Assembly: GCA_001949185.1 (NCBI GenBank)
Contig: BDGG01000003.1
Coordinates: 2,419,404 to 2,483,403, forward strand
Direction of reading: 5' to 3'
DNA length: 64,000 nt
Source of the DNA: Ramazzottius varieornatus
Taxonomy: Eukaryota; Tardigrada; Eutardigrada; Parachela; Ramazzottiidae
The notes below the pieces were generated by a model. The model saw only the letters and a program-made list of their open reading frames with translations. It searched no databases and was not told the DNA's origin. The position numbers were made by a program, and so were the translations under genes. Shown piece after piece: positions 11,231-22,289 of this stretch (its first letter is position 1; each line of letters starts with the position of its first letter).

Positions 11231-13514
11231 TTATTGACAAGTAATCTGGCGTACTGTATTTTGCAAGACCAGACATCGGCGATTGGGTGTTGTGAATTTG
11301 TGAAGAAGGATCCCATCTTCCAGCTGTTCATAATCATCACCCTCAACAGCGGCTCGCGAAATGCACTTCTCTATCAGCCTTGAAGTCGGCTTGATGTGGG
11401 TGGCGGCAATGATGGGTTCGCCGTCGGAGCAACCCACGTTCAAGGAAAAAACAATGGCCTACGACAAGAAGAACGAAAGGAATATCTTATCAAAGGCTGA
11501 GAACATAAAAAAGAAGGTCGGTTGTGTTTAGAGGATGGCTCACCTTGTCGAGCGAGAGGTCGAAGTTGTAGCCCATTGATGCTAAGGTTAGCCATACGTC
11601 TTTCAGCTCTTCCTCGTTGGAGTCGCGCACTTCCATCCGATGTAGTTGAAGAAAGGCTTCCTTGTCCAGGTAATCTTTTCCCCAGCAAAACGTTGCTAGT
11701 ATGAACATAAGGCAGTTCTTCATGGTCACGTTGAAGCATACAGTACGTTCTCCTGCGGGTATGTCGCTACTTACTGGTTACCACATGCCAGTCGGCGTCC
11801 TTCAGTTCTTCGCCGGTAGTTCGCAGGGCGAAGATGCCGAACTCTTCTCGGTCGACCACGCCATCCCCGTTCAAGTCGATCATTTCGAATATATCAGACA
11901 GTGCCTCCCTGTGCATCAGAAAAGATCAGAAGAATAGAAAGCAAAACGACTTTCAGCTGTTCTCAGTTCGCTTTCACGTCGGCATAGATGCCGCCAGCCA
12001 AAATGTTCGTGCCAAGATCCGTCACTAGGAGGCGCACCCCTCTGTACACCGACCTCCAAAGCTTGGGGTCCACCAATACTTCTCAACCTGGGGGGTCCAA
12101 ACTATTTTTTCGGATCAGCTGTTTTGCGGTGGGGGTGCACTCCTCCCAGGATCATGGCACGAACCTCGTACGGCAGGCGGCATCCATGCCGTACTCGTAT
12201 TGGTCCGAGAGCTCGACGAGATTTGGGTCTTTAAACGCGCTTGAATTTTTGGCCAGTTTCTCCCTTGAGAATGCTTTCTTGTCGTACCCGTTTTGGGGAG
12301 CCTTACTGTCGAACCAGGCGCTACTGGTATAGGTGATCAACGAATAGATCCCTGCAGGAACTCTCTGCCGGAAGTAAGACTGCTTCTGTAAAATAGAACA
12401 ACGCAGTTGTTGTTGGTATCAGAATTGCATGGTTAAAAAATTTCCGAACTTTGGTGCGAGTACCTTAGGTGTGACCATATGAGTGAACGCAGTCAGGCGT
12501 TTATGACGTTTGCCGTCAACATGTCGGAGCAGAAACAGGTCCAAGTCAATATCGTGCAGTGATGGGTTTGCTCGGTCACTGGAGGTGGCCATTGGTATGG
12601 CCTGGACGGAAACCAAAAGCTCAGTGTCAGCTTCCAGTTCCAACTCGAACTCGTTCGCAAAGAGTTGGTCCGGGCTTTCCAATATGACGCAGCCGCGTAC
12701 TGAGTCCGAAGACCATTCCTAAAGACCAGATCAAGGTTTGAGGATCGGGACAACACATCGAAGAGCCCGCCTTCCCTGGTTGAACAAAATCCTATGTAAA
12801 TATTTCTAACGTTTGGGAGCAGCTTTTCGAAATTCCGAATGGCTCCGTGGAAGGGATCTTTGAGAATTGGGTTTGTTGAAGGCGTTATAGCAGGGAGGAA
12901 CTTCAGCTGTTCTTTTTTGAGGGCAGCACATTGATGAAGAACTTCTTCGTACTCCATCCAAAACTGTTGATGTCACAAAGCCAAAAATGTTATCACATGT
13001 CTTGTAAAGTTCAACAGCGGTTTTTCTTTCTTGCATGAAATCTTACCTGATTAATGTCAAACTTTGAGTTCCGGGTTAAATCTTTCAGGAACGAACTCGC
13101 GTCGGGTGGAAGCGTAAGGTTTTCCAAAAAGTGATCGATCTGGTCAGACAGTAGGCTGTCCTGCTCTCCTCGCGCGCTTTGAATAAGGGCTATGATTTTG
13201 GCGAAATCTTGAAGGGTCGTAGCAGGGCCGTCCCGGCAGACCTTGCGAAAGTGCGCTGTACAGAATTGTTATTATGGGATCAGCGGTTCAATCGCTCAAC
13301 CTTTGCTATACGTATACAGTACGTACTGTACATACCATTTCCGTGCCGTACCTACGTGAATAGTCGCCGCATGGTCTTCCCAAATCGTATGAGCTCGCGC
13401 AGCTTCCAGATCTTTTCCTGCTCGGTATAGAGCCTTGCGGAAAGAAGCCTCGCTGGGCAAAGGAAGATGCTCTTCCGGCTGCTCCGACAGGAAAGCCACA
13501 TCGGGGTCGCACAT
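11231..13514 (-). CDS. Multi-exon EF-hand protein with calpain-domain-III-like segment
   Basis: Several exons on the minus strand read in a consistent order. They are about 13390-13514 (MCDPDVAFLSEQPEEHLPLP onward), 13043-13253 (HFRKVCRDGPATTLQDFAK), 12812-12970 (EEVLHQCAALKKEQLKFLP), 12460-12720 (EWSSDSVRGCVILESP, ELELEADTELLVSVQ), 12160-12390 (RQRVPAGIYSLITYTSSAWF) and 11780-11910. The 11780-11910 exon has the canonical EF-hand loop DLNGDGVVDREEF. The last two are 11541-11690 (KDYLDKEAFLQLHRMEVRDS) and 11231-11430 (ISRAAVEGDDYEQLEDG, HKFTTPNRRCLVLQNT). The WSS..VRGC, FELELE and RVPAGIY pattern recalls calpain domain III, but no cysteine-protease core is visible. An EFCAB7-like identity is possible. 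The function (Ca2+-binding adaptor) is inferred. Small exons near 12000 and the true start are unsure. Confidence 0.6.
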
Positions 13515-13599
13515 GTCCTGATGAGGTCCTGGGAAGCCGATGGTCGAAGGAACACCAAGACATCGAGAGATACAAAACGTTGAATAAGTTTCAAATGAA

Positions 13600-14048
13600 C
13601 ATGCTACGTTTTCTTTTCCAATTCAGCCTAGCTACCACTACCGATTTAAGTACCTTGCGTACAAGGCATTGGGTACGGTCTGGTGAATAGGTTCATAACA
13701 TCATCAACACAACCGATGTACTACGTATACGGTGTTCTACTTTATCGCGATCTACCGAAGTGAGTAATTGAAAGCAAGCGTGATCTTTGCATGCCAGCAC
13801 TTTCCTCCGATCGATAAAACTATCCAGGAGCGCCGAGCTTCCAGCGAGGCCGCAGGTGTGTAATTTGAATCTTTCCCGATCTCTATACTGGTGCGGGAAT
13901 TAAAACTGAATCGAGTGATGTCTTCACGCCGCAGGCTTGTCGACCCTGGAGAACGGAGCTGCAGAGATTCTACTGTATAAACATCTATTTTAACCAGTTT
14001 ATGTAAGCTCAGTCGAGTGAGGCCTCAAGTTCGAAAACTATACGCAAT
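13600..14048. other. Intergenic between EF-hand gene and GPCR
   Basis: About 450 bases with no supported gene. It should hold the 5' end of the EF-hand gene and the 3' untranslated region of the GPCR, both on the minus strand. No repeat or RNA gene was seen. Confidence 0.35.
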
Positions 14049-15547
14049 CTAGTATAGGTCGCCGTTAAGGGAAGAAAGCCGAACCCTGTGATCATGACCG
14101 TCTCTATGACTAGAAAAACAAACAGTGGACGTCGGAGTTTGCTTGTTTGTTGTACTCATCGAGACTGATACTCTTTGTTTTCTCCGGAACAGGTCGAGGA
14201 ACCAGGTTTGGAACTTGAGGTTAAGAAGGCCAAAGAGTAATGGGTTGATGCAACACCCACTCCACAGGCAGAATAAGAGCAACATAAGGACGCCAACTCG
14301 TCCCGTTTCGGCCTCTGTAGGTACTAAACCATGACGCGTGATGATGGATAAAGTGAAGGGGTAATAGGTGATGAAGAAACACAGGGTGATCAATCCGGCT
14401 AGCCGCGTAGTCTGGATCCGCTTCACCAGGATCTTATCCAAATTACCTGTCAGATGATGCTTGCCTACTCGATCCCGTCGTCGACGTACAGATACCCACA
14501 CACTGACGTAACAAACGATGGTTCCTGGAAAAAAAATTGTGTTGAGGAACGTCGTTCCCCGTCCCAAAACAATCGCTGGGTTCACAGACAACGTTTTTGT
14601 CTTGAGTTAAACGCTGCGTTTACGCCGTCTCTAAGACGTTATCGGAGCGCAAACTGAGCGTGATTCAATTTTACGCTCATTTTACGCTGAAAATATCAGG
14701 GAACTTTTGAATTTTCGGCGAATTTTTTTGGAGTCAGCGGGAACCGCAAACTGGCTGGAGCGGGTCGAACCGTGCAAAAGACTGTGAAGATTACGTGGGC
14801 AAATGAACTGAACCAGAACGCTGTCTCAAGTGGCGCACGTTTTATTGTTATTGGCTGGGAGGGTGCGCCACTCGGGAAAACGATCTGGAAGCAGTCACCT
14901 GCCCACGTCTCACCTATAGACGGAATTATGACACAGAGGAAAACACAAAGGATAGAATATCGCTGATATCCATGGCTCTTCGTCGGGTCTGCAGGAACAG
15001 CCGTGCCCATGGGGTAAAGGTCGCCGCTGTCGAAGACGATGTCGGGGATTGCTTCCGCGAGGATAGGTATGGTTAAAACCAGCGGACAGATCCAAGATGC
15101 GCAGATGCCGACAACACTGAGCCAGAGTCGAACTTTGCTTGAGCACTTCGTGTAAAAGACAACGGCGATTACCCGGTTTATCGAAATGAACAAGATAGAA
15201 AACATGACACTGGTTTGGCAGACTATAAAAACGATAGCAAAGACGGGAACGATCACGCCGGTAGCCCGGTATCGTGAAATGACGGCGAGGGAGTTCGCGG
15301 GATAGACGACGGCCGAAAGTATCAGGTCCGCGATCATTTGGTTGAGGATGAGCAAGTTTAGTGGTTGTTGCTTGCTGGCGGTGAAAAGTAAAAATAGTAC
15401 GGTGATTAGATTTCCGATGCTTCCGACGAATAGAAGCGGAAGTACAGCACGAACCATAATTTCCAATTGGGGCAGGAAGTAAGGGAATAGTATTGGTGAA
15501 GTCGTCGCGTTCGAATAGTTTGAATGCCCAGTGGAAGCATAATCCAT
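14049..15547 (-). CDS. Class A (rhodopsin-like) G-protein-coupled receptor
   Basis: Two exons (14914-15547 and 14049-14524) join exactly (ATA G plus GA ACC) to a 369-aa seven-helix receptor. Features in order: an extracellular N-terminus with N-glycosylation sites; TM1 with GSIGNLITVLFLL; TM2 LLILNQMIADLILS, where the usual LAxAD has become QMIAD; TM3 ending ISINRVIAV; TM5 joined across the intron (CVIIPSIGTIVCYVSVWV); TM6 LAGLITLCFFITYYPF; TM7 LWSGCCINPLLFGLLN; and a basic C-terminal tail. The DRY box is reduced to NRV and the NPxxY motif reads NPLLF. The ligand is unknown. The motif set is loosely like the Tre1/Moody/GPR84 type, but that is a guess. Nearly a third of the intron is a MITE-like palindrome. 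Confidence 0.85.
14793..14909. mobile_element. Complete copy of the palindromic GTGGCGCAC element in the GPCR intron
   Basis: This is the clearest full-length copy. Outer arms TACGTGGGCA and TGCCCACGT enclose inner arms CAAGTGGCGCACG and GTGCGCCACTCG around a T-rich loop and TTGGCTGGGAGG. Total length is about 117 bases with no coding capacity, so it is MITE-like. One end lies within a few bases of the GPCR splice donor at 14913. Confidence 0.65.
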
Positions 15548-15599
15548 CCCTGAAGTCGGATCAGAAGCTGTGAATTTTCCGTGGAGAGTGGAGTGCTAG

Positions 15600-17090
15600 A
15601 TATACAATGAGCGCTGGTTTAAATTCTCGCGTTTCTGTTCGAGGAAGTAAGTCATGCCGGCGAACGATCTGAATCGGTAGGACCAGGAAGCGAGATGCGC
15701 TACTTGAGACGACAATCTTCGTGCGTGACGTGAGCCTTGGGTCTTGAAGATCTCAATTTGGTGCAGGGCTTTGACTATTTTATCCATGTGCTGAATGCAT
15801 TAAGCTTCTAAACTGATGATACGTGGTACCAGGAAGTATAAGGCGTGATGTTTAGGTAAGACGCATGTAAGATTTTTTCATAATCATTAGTGAGGAGCTT
15901 TCCGGTAGCACTCCGTCTATCAATATGTTTCAGAGCCTTTTGACATCAATGGCTGAACACACCTGGCCTTAAGTGGTAAAAAAGGAGGAGTTCTGGTAAT
16001 TATTAAGGTGAAAATGCGTAAAACGCCCATTGATTGCCTCGAGGTTATTGCCGCAAGGTTTTTCCACATAATCATGCGCTGTATGTGCTGCCTGCAGAAT
16101 GCACCTGCCTGCAGAATCCATCAATGTGATTTTTTTCCTTGTTACCTGTATATGTTTTGAGATAAATTCTTTTCGCGGAATTGATGCGTAAAACAATAAG
16201 GGAATGGATAAATGACCTCCGGAAGACGCTGGTCTGATGCTGAATCTTGAACCAGCAACCAAAGATCCGTCAAGAAGGTGCCTGGTGGCGGGCGCAGCAG
16301 GCATTGTGGGAAATACCTACTGGGTAGCTTGCTGATGGACGGTTTCAGGAAGACTGACAATAACAGTGGGGGGCTACCAGAATACTATAGCTCGTTTGCA
16401 CTGTTTCGTTATGGAGAGACGAGCAGATGCAACGCGTGCAGGGAGCAACGCGAACATTACACGTAGTCACGCAGCAAACGGTAAGATGATGCCGGACTTC
16501 GAGGTTGATTTATGTAAATTGACAAGGCGAAATCTGCAGCTTCCGTTCATGGACGTAAAGGTTGAAGTTTTGGCCTTTTATCAGTTTACGTTACAGCTTT
16601 TCAACTCAAGCTTCCAAATATGAAGAAAGTCATTTCGGACTGGGTGATTTGGTCAATGGCCAAAAATGTTCAGGAATCGATTTTTTCATCTGGGGCAGTT
16701 AGGGGCGAGTTGAGACGGCTGGTGCAGCCTTATGTAGCACTCATCGGAGTATCCCATGGTGCAAAGCTCATGGGCGGCAGATGAACATTAAGCGAGATAT
16801 CACTTCGGCAGATAAGGGTCCTACAGTGGTCACAATTGAACTTCGAACTATCGCGAATGAGCGAACTGAGGCCTTCCTTTGCCTTTATGTTGAGAACCGT
16901 CAGGTCGTGGTGAAACTCGTACAGCACAAAGTCGACGATAGTGATTCATACGGGCGTACAAAACGAAGAGTATAGATGGCCGAGACCAAGATGGGGAGCC
17001 TGCACACGATCTCGGAAGAATCTATTGTGGCGCAGTTTTCATTCCTGTTGGCGGGTAATGTGCGCCACACGAACAACGATCATCCCGAGA
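15600..17090. other. Intergenic stretch without a supported gene
   Basis: No convincing gene. A minus-strand open stretch at 16730-16950 (YEFHHDLTVLNIKAKEG onward) and the opposite frame are both short and lack domain signatures. A GTGGCGCAG hairpin copy lies at 17027-17068. Confidence 0.3.
17027..17068. repeat. Short copy of the GTGGCGCAC hairpin family
   Basis: GTGGCGCAG and GTGCGCCAC arms flank a loop containing CCTGTTGGCGGG. It lies just beyond the stop codon of the adjacent minus-strand membrane-protein gene, so it may be in its 3' untranslated region. Confidence 0.5.
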
Positions 17091-17095
17091 TTGTT

Positions 17096-17966
17096 TCACG
17101 GGTACCCCGATAAGCGGGTATTACTGCAATGTTTGAGTAACGGTGTGGGACAAAGCACAGTCAGTGTGAAGCTAATGATGAACGGATAATGCTCCAGTGT
17201 AGATAATGGCTCCGGATACGGTGGCGGACCCTGAAACAAAAACAAAACATCAGTCCCAGACAATATTCAAAAATATGTACATATTAATAAGAACGTAAAG
17301 TCGAAGGAAGAAAAATTCGAAGGGATGCTGGCATTTATACCTGTGACGGCGAAGTCTGCTCCATCAACCGCGAGCAACCTGTCTAGGGCGTGGCAAGGTG
17401 GGAACGTTCTGCATGGCCAGCATCACGTCGCGCTGTTGGACCTGGAGAGCGTTGATTCTGCCACGCAAAACGCGAACGGTGATGGCAAAGGCACACACCA
17501 TCAAGACCAAAGCTGTGACGAGAGCTCCAGCAGCGATTTTGTGCATGAAATGGTCCTCCATCAATGATCGCTTCTTGACATCGCAGCGGTTTTCCATCAT
17601 ATCGTAAAACTCCTGGGCATATTCCACCATTTTCGCGCTGACCTGGTCCTCTGTCATGAAGTTCCCGTATCGCTGACCAATCATCTGCACCTCAAATGAT
17701 CACAAAGGATCTCGTACAGTGATCATGAGACCTTAGAAGCAAATTTTTTCCAAAAATATCTGGAGGAAAAGATCACAAACAGAAATTCGTACTAGACTGT
17801 TAGGTTAGAGTATGTCACGTCCATGCTCTCCTTAGAGCATAGGCGTGACAGCTGACAAGATGTGTGGAGCCACTCCTGGGAGTAAGACTAGCCAGTTGCC
17901 GAGTACACCATCCGCCAGAACCATAACCATGACGAAGTCAAACAGAGCAATGCTGGCGGTGCCCAT
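17096..17966 (-). CDS. Small single-pass membrane protein with PPPY motif, unknown function
   Basis: Two well-supported exons, 17379-17684 and 17096-17230, join at CAG then GGT in phase 0 behind a strong acceptor (TTTTTGTTTCAG). They encode an acidic/basic ectodomain (NRCDVKKRSLMEDHFMHK), a clear membrane helix (AAGALVTALVLMVCAFAITV) and a short basic stretch (RVLRGRINALQVQQRDVM). A proline tail with PPPYPEP, a possible WW-domain ligand, follows. An upstream ATG at 17966 starts MGTASIALFDFVMVMVLA, a plausible signal or membrane segment, but no good donor linking it was found. Family not recognised. Confidence 0.5.
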
Positions 17967-17999
17967 GATTTATTCCGGGATTCAGAAAGCGAAGATACC

Positions 18000-20636
18000 G
18001 TAAAAGAAAGAGTCGGAAGGAGAATATCTTGTTAGGAAAGATGGCAAGTTAGGACGAGAAACGTTCGACAAGTGGTTCTTTGTGTGACTGCACGGCGTTT
18101 GCGGACGTTTTACGTCTAAAGGTCGTAGTAATACTCTTGTCTGGATGAATCGGTGTGCGTCACCGTAAAACTATGCTTCTACGCGTAGAAAAAACGAAGA
18201 AATATTTGATGCGTTGGAGATCACATCGTGCGGCTTCCTCATTCTTTCGAAAGCGTAGTAGGAAACATTTCTTGCTCGAAATTTATGGTCCGCGCTGTTG
18301 TAACCTTGCTTACAAGCTTTGTAATGGCGGACAATGTTTTGCATCCCATTTGGAGCTTTTTCCACAGGGAACCGGCAAAAGCAGGATAACGTTATCCTGC
18401 AGTATGCACAGATTGTGGCACTCGTCTTATCAATTCCCACGTTCCCTATCTGCTTGACCATATTCGGCAAAACTGCTCAATCACATGGATCACATGTTCT
18501 TATTTCCACTGCCAACAATGACATGGAATCATCATGTCCAGTTGTACGGAGAATTAATGGCTAATTACAAGTGTAGTTCCGTATTTCAACTACGCCGTCA
18601 CTACTACGTTTGCACTTCTGCTCCTTTGACTTCCCGCAGATATCAATAGTACACACCTGACCGCAGCAACAACTCTGCAACAAAAATTCTTCCCAAAAAT
18701 ACACTACTGTACACGCGCCTGGCCTAACTGTTGGCATGGACAAAAGAGTTGGCAGCCGGCCGAAAGCGGTAATGGCCACCTTAATTTGATGTACGTTGCC
18801 ACTTTCGACCGGCTGCCAGCTGTTTTTTTCCATGGCATGAGTTAGGCCAGGCGCGTGCACACCCTTGCATAGGGGAAACTCTTTCCTTGTACAGGGGCAG
18901 GTGATCAGCCAAAGGGTGACCACTGGTCAATCGTTACTTGTGGGTGCGCAGAGGTGCGCGTTGGTTATCGAATGCCCCTCATTAAAACCAGCAACTTGAT
19001 GTTGTTAGATGCGTTCTTGGGCCCATAGGAGCAAATCACCCAGTTCCAAATGATTTTTTTCGTATGGTGGTCAGTTTACTCTCGGCGGACAACATATCCG
19101 GCGGGTTGACCATCGCCGATAAATCGAGGTACCGTATGTAGAGACCGATTTTAACACATCCAGCTTGACCGTAAACTCAGACAAGCAGTACGATATGTAG
19201 GTTATGTTTCGTCCATACTGCTTCAGGACTGTAGTGCCTCGATGCATGTTCTTGTTCGAGCTGATGAACTTAACAACACACAGCTATGGAGTTCTCGGTG
19301 CAAAATCCGGCGTCTTCGTCCTGCCAAGCGATGCCGACCGGAATATAGTGCGGCTTTTCTCTTCCACCTCAGCCAGCCGGAGACAATGTTATCGCTAACT
19401 CGACAATTCTAGGACCAAACACAGACTCGGTGGTAACTACCACCGCCTTTCTTATTGCAGCGACCCCAGCGATTCCGCTCATAAAAGACAAGTATGGTAC
19501 ACAGGAGCTCTGTTGGATCGGTGGCACTAAATGGTCCGGAATGGCGACAAAGCTGTCTGCGCCATATAACCGGTCCGGGATATGCTTGAGTGAGCGTGGT
19601 TTCTGCATTGGGTAAGGATCGATGTCTGAACCGGCTCAGATTTTGCTTAATTATGGTATCACCTAAATTCCAGAGTGCGACATACCGGTGTGGCATAGCC
19701 GCTAGCGGATATCGCGACCACACACGAACGTAAGGAGCGATCCACAGTTTATTACAGGTACAATTTCGCATCTTTTTGGTATACCGTAATCTTTTATTTC
19801 CTGAACCAAAGCGGGCGTCTTTGTAGATCTTGTAGAATCCGCGATGAGGTGTTACGTGTCGAACGACGGCACGGACATGCCGACCGCATTACTGCCATGT
19901 TTGGATTACTCGTTGAGCTCGAGTCAAGTTTTGTCCCTGCAAAATCAAACAGCGTTTTCGGTAATGAATAAGTATGCACTTGAGTGTCTCCTGAATTTAG
20001 TTGCTGTGAATTTATTGTATCTGATTAACTGTTCATCTTACCAATTTCAGGATGTTTTTGAGTTCTAATAGCAGCAGATGACTCAACGGATCCTCGGATT
20101 TCCCGTGCAACCAGCAAGACGTGATTAACCTGACTGTTCACCAGAAATTGTTTTATCTGCTCGGAACCGATTTCTTCCGCTCTGACGTACATATGTAATA
20201 TTGTACGTTTGTCGGTAAAGACGGAAGTCGATCAGTGATGAATTGTTAATTTTCCGATCGTCTCCATACTAACGAAACCTTGCTCAAAACATCAAATTGC
20301 TGATACCTGGAAGGACATGATACGCTTGTTTGATAATGATTAATAATGAAACGCAATATATTCGCTTCTCGACGAAATGTCTAAGCAAAGAAAACAAATT
20401 TTATGGCTAACGGGGATTACGCATAATTTAATTTCCGGCTGCTGTACTGGCCATGGTTCTTAATATGCACAAATAAATTTCGCAACTTGTGTTGAGCAGA
20501 CTGTCTTCAGTAGCCAAAATACAGTTCTTGGGCAGCATCGTTCGGCAGTATTCTTTCGAAGCCTCGGTGTCCTTCCGTCCTTGCGTTCTACAGTTTTTTT
20601 CTCTATCCTGTTTACAATCGAGAACTCTCTTGCACG
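18000..20636. other. Gene-poor stretch with repeats
   Basis: No gene is supported. Both strands carry open stretches around 19330-19615. The plus strand has an AG just before TGCGGC at 19349 and reads CGFSLPPQPAGDNVIANST onward, with cysteines and a possible donor after 19612. A cryptic secreted-protein exon is possible, but no partners were found. A palindromic element is at 18708-18862. Confidence 0.3.
18708..18862. mobile_element. MITE-like palindrome with GGCCTGGCGC-type ends
   Basis: The left arm TGTACACGCGCCTGGCCTAA continues through GTTGGCAGCCGGCCGAAAGC. The right arm is its imperfect reverse complement (TTTCGACCGGCTGCCAGC, then GTTAGGCCAGGCGCGTGCAC). Total about 155 bases, non-coding. 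A related core (CCACCGGCCGAAAGCGGC) recurs near 28950. Confidence 0.6.
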
Positions 20637-21111
20637 ATGTCGTTCTCAGCAAATTTCGGTGCGTCTGCTTTGGGATGTCTGCTCTTAGCCACTTTGATTT
20701 CCTCCGGTAAGTGAACCCGACACACTCGTTAACCGCCACAGCTTGGTAACTGTTTTGTCGAAGGGTTGTCGAGGTTACGTCAAATATTCACATTTGGTTA
20801 CAGCTGCGGTCCTTCCTCCAACAAAAGCCACCTTGAAGCCCGTCGCGAAAGGGTCCCTGATCGCCGTGAACAACTGGAACTGTGAAGTCGTGGCTACAAA
20901 TGTACCCCTTGCGAAACCTACTCGGGAACAGCTCTTGGCTGGAGGACCCGCCAACCCAGCTTGCAGTAACGACAGTGGAAGTTCCAGCGCAGCCGGCGCA
21001 CCTCGGCGCCCTGTCAACGGCGACAATGACTTTGAGATGAAGCCGGGTAAGCTGATGCAAGTGGGCAACATCTGCTGCAAGGTCACCACCCAACGTTCCG
21101 GTGGAAAATAA
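20637..21111 (+). CDS. Small secreted cysteine-containing protein, unknown family
   Basis: Two exons (20637-20706 and 20804-21111) join exactly at a Gly/Ala codon to give 125 aa. Exon 1 is a textbook signal peptide (MSFSANFGASALGCLLLATL then ISSA). The mature part has four cysteines in the order NWNCEVV, NPACSND and NICCKV, and a Ser/Ala/Pro linker (GSSSAAGAPRRPVNGD). This could be a disulphide-stabilised secreted factor. No known family was recognised. An AATAAA lies at 21417-21422, about 300 bases after the stop. The next gene is convergent and only 330 bases away. Confidence 0.7.
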
Positions 21112-21416
21112 GCTGAGCAAGACCTTGACAGAAAGCTCCCATTGACTTCGATTGAATATTTTTGTGATGCAACACACAGCCGCTGTATTTGCGGTTTTAT
21201 TTCTTGTCGTTTGGGACGCCGGCAAGTGATTTGAACTTGGTCGTTTCCAAAGTGGCGCACAGCTTTAATCAAAACAATGAAAGTATGCGCGCCTGCAATA
21301 ACGATTGTGCTCATTTCATCTGCCATCTTTCATTTCCGAGGTCCCATTTCATACTTACGAGCATAACACATTTACCAGAAATCTTGCCATGTAAGCTTAG
21401 TCACCTATGATAAATG

Positions 21417-21422
21417 AATAAA
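21417..21422 (+). terminator. Possible polyadenylation signal for the small secreted gene
   Basis: AATAAA on the + strand about 300 bases after the stop at 21111 and just before the end of the convergent gene. Positional support only. Confidence 0.35.
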
Positions 21423-21440
21423 ATATGTCTCATTGAAAGC

Positions 21441-22130
21441 TTAGCCTTGAGTGGGGAATCGACTAATGAGCGCCAGGCCTAAAAGACTGAGCAATGCTAA
21501 CTGGCCAAAATCCATACCGCCACTACTGCTACTGCTGCTGCTTCCACCTCCGCTGTTTCCATAAAAAGGCGGTGGGTAGTAACCGCCGTAGCCCCCTCCG
21601 AATCCGAATCCACCGCGATAGCCACCGCGGTCACTCAGGAGCAGAGCGAGCAAGAGGGCGTCGGTACTCCCTCCACCTCGGCCGAACCCTCCATAGCCGA
21701 ACTGCCTCGCTTGACGGAGGATAGCTGTGGCATTGGCGTTGAGGCTTCCGTTGGCACGAAGGGTTTGTAGAAGTTCCGGTAGAGACGGGTTGGAGTTGGC
21801 GACGTCCACTCCGAATAGTCGAGTCAGCAACCGGTTGCGTTCCGTGGCATTGCCGAGAATTTCATGAAGGCGAGCGGTGACGTTTGAGCTAATGTTAGCG
21901 AAAGGACTTACTGGCAGGTTGACTATAGGTTCGATGAGGACTGGGGAACTTCCACTGGAAACGCTACCGGCTGTCTCGACCACGTTAGATGAGTTGGTGA
22001 TGACAATGTCCGAAGATTCATCGTCGTTTTCGACGGGGACGGATAGAATGGATGGGAGCAGAATGATTCCAGCCAGAAGGTAGCAACTGCATAGTTGAGA
22101 TGGAAGTAACAGAAGGTTCCTGGTATGCAT
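21441..22130 (-). CDS. SRFPTQG-family secreted Gly-rich protein, member 1 (divergent)
   Basis: Single-exon, 229 aa. The start at 22130 is chosen because it opens a signal peptide (MHTRNLLLLPSQLCSCYLLA, then GIILLPSILS). Order of parts: an acidic Ser/Val-rich segment with potential N-glycosylation sites; a helical segment (ARLHEILGNATERNRLLTRL); a second one ending TAILRQARQFGYGG; a hydrophobic patch (LLLALLLSDRGG); a Gly/Tyr-rich stretch (GGYRGGFGFGGGYGGYYPPP); a poly-Ser spacer; and a final hydrophobic segment with the tail LSLLGLALISRFPTQG. The last seven residues are identical in the three genes upstream on the same strand. The helical domain is the most diverged of the tandem copies. Function unknown; a secreted or membrane-anchored structural protein is an inference. 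Confidence 0.8.
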   Translation of the reverse strand: MHTRNLLLLPSQLCSCYLLAGIILLPSILSVPVENDDESSDIVITNSSNVVETAGSVSSGSSPVLIEPIVNLPVSPFANISSNVTARLHEILGNATERNRLLTRLFGVDVANSNPSLPELLQTLRANGSLNANATAILRQARQFGYGGFGRGGGSTDALLLALLLSDRGGYRGGFGFGGGYGGYYPPPFYGNSGGGSSSSSSSGGMDFGQLALLSLLGLALISRFPTQG

Positions 22131-22289
22131 GTCGGCCAGAGAACCTTGTGGAGACCTTACGGATGACCACTGAAAGCGAAAGAAAGTTGGCTGTTTAAAA
22201 CCGAAAGGTATAAGTCGTCCCCTTATATTACTGTTGGTGAGTAGTGAGTACCATGCATGATTCTCCGTTGCACTCTTCCGCATCGCTCC

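Noticed and set aside
16730-16950. Minus-strand open stretch with YEFHHDL recalling the FkbM EIHP motif
   Set aside because: No SAM-binding motif upstream in any frame; resemblance is a few residues only.
19330-19615. Candidate exon with cysteines (CGFSLPPQPAG onward), suggestive of a sushi-type module
   Set aside because: The cysteine spacing does not fit the sushi pattern, and no partner exons or signal peptide were found. Both strands are open.
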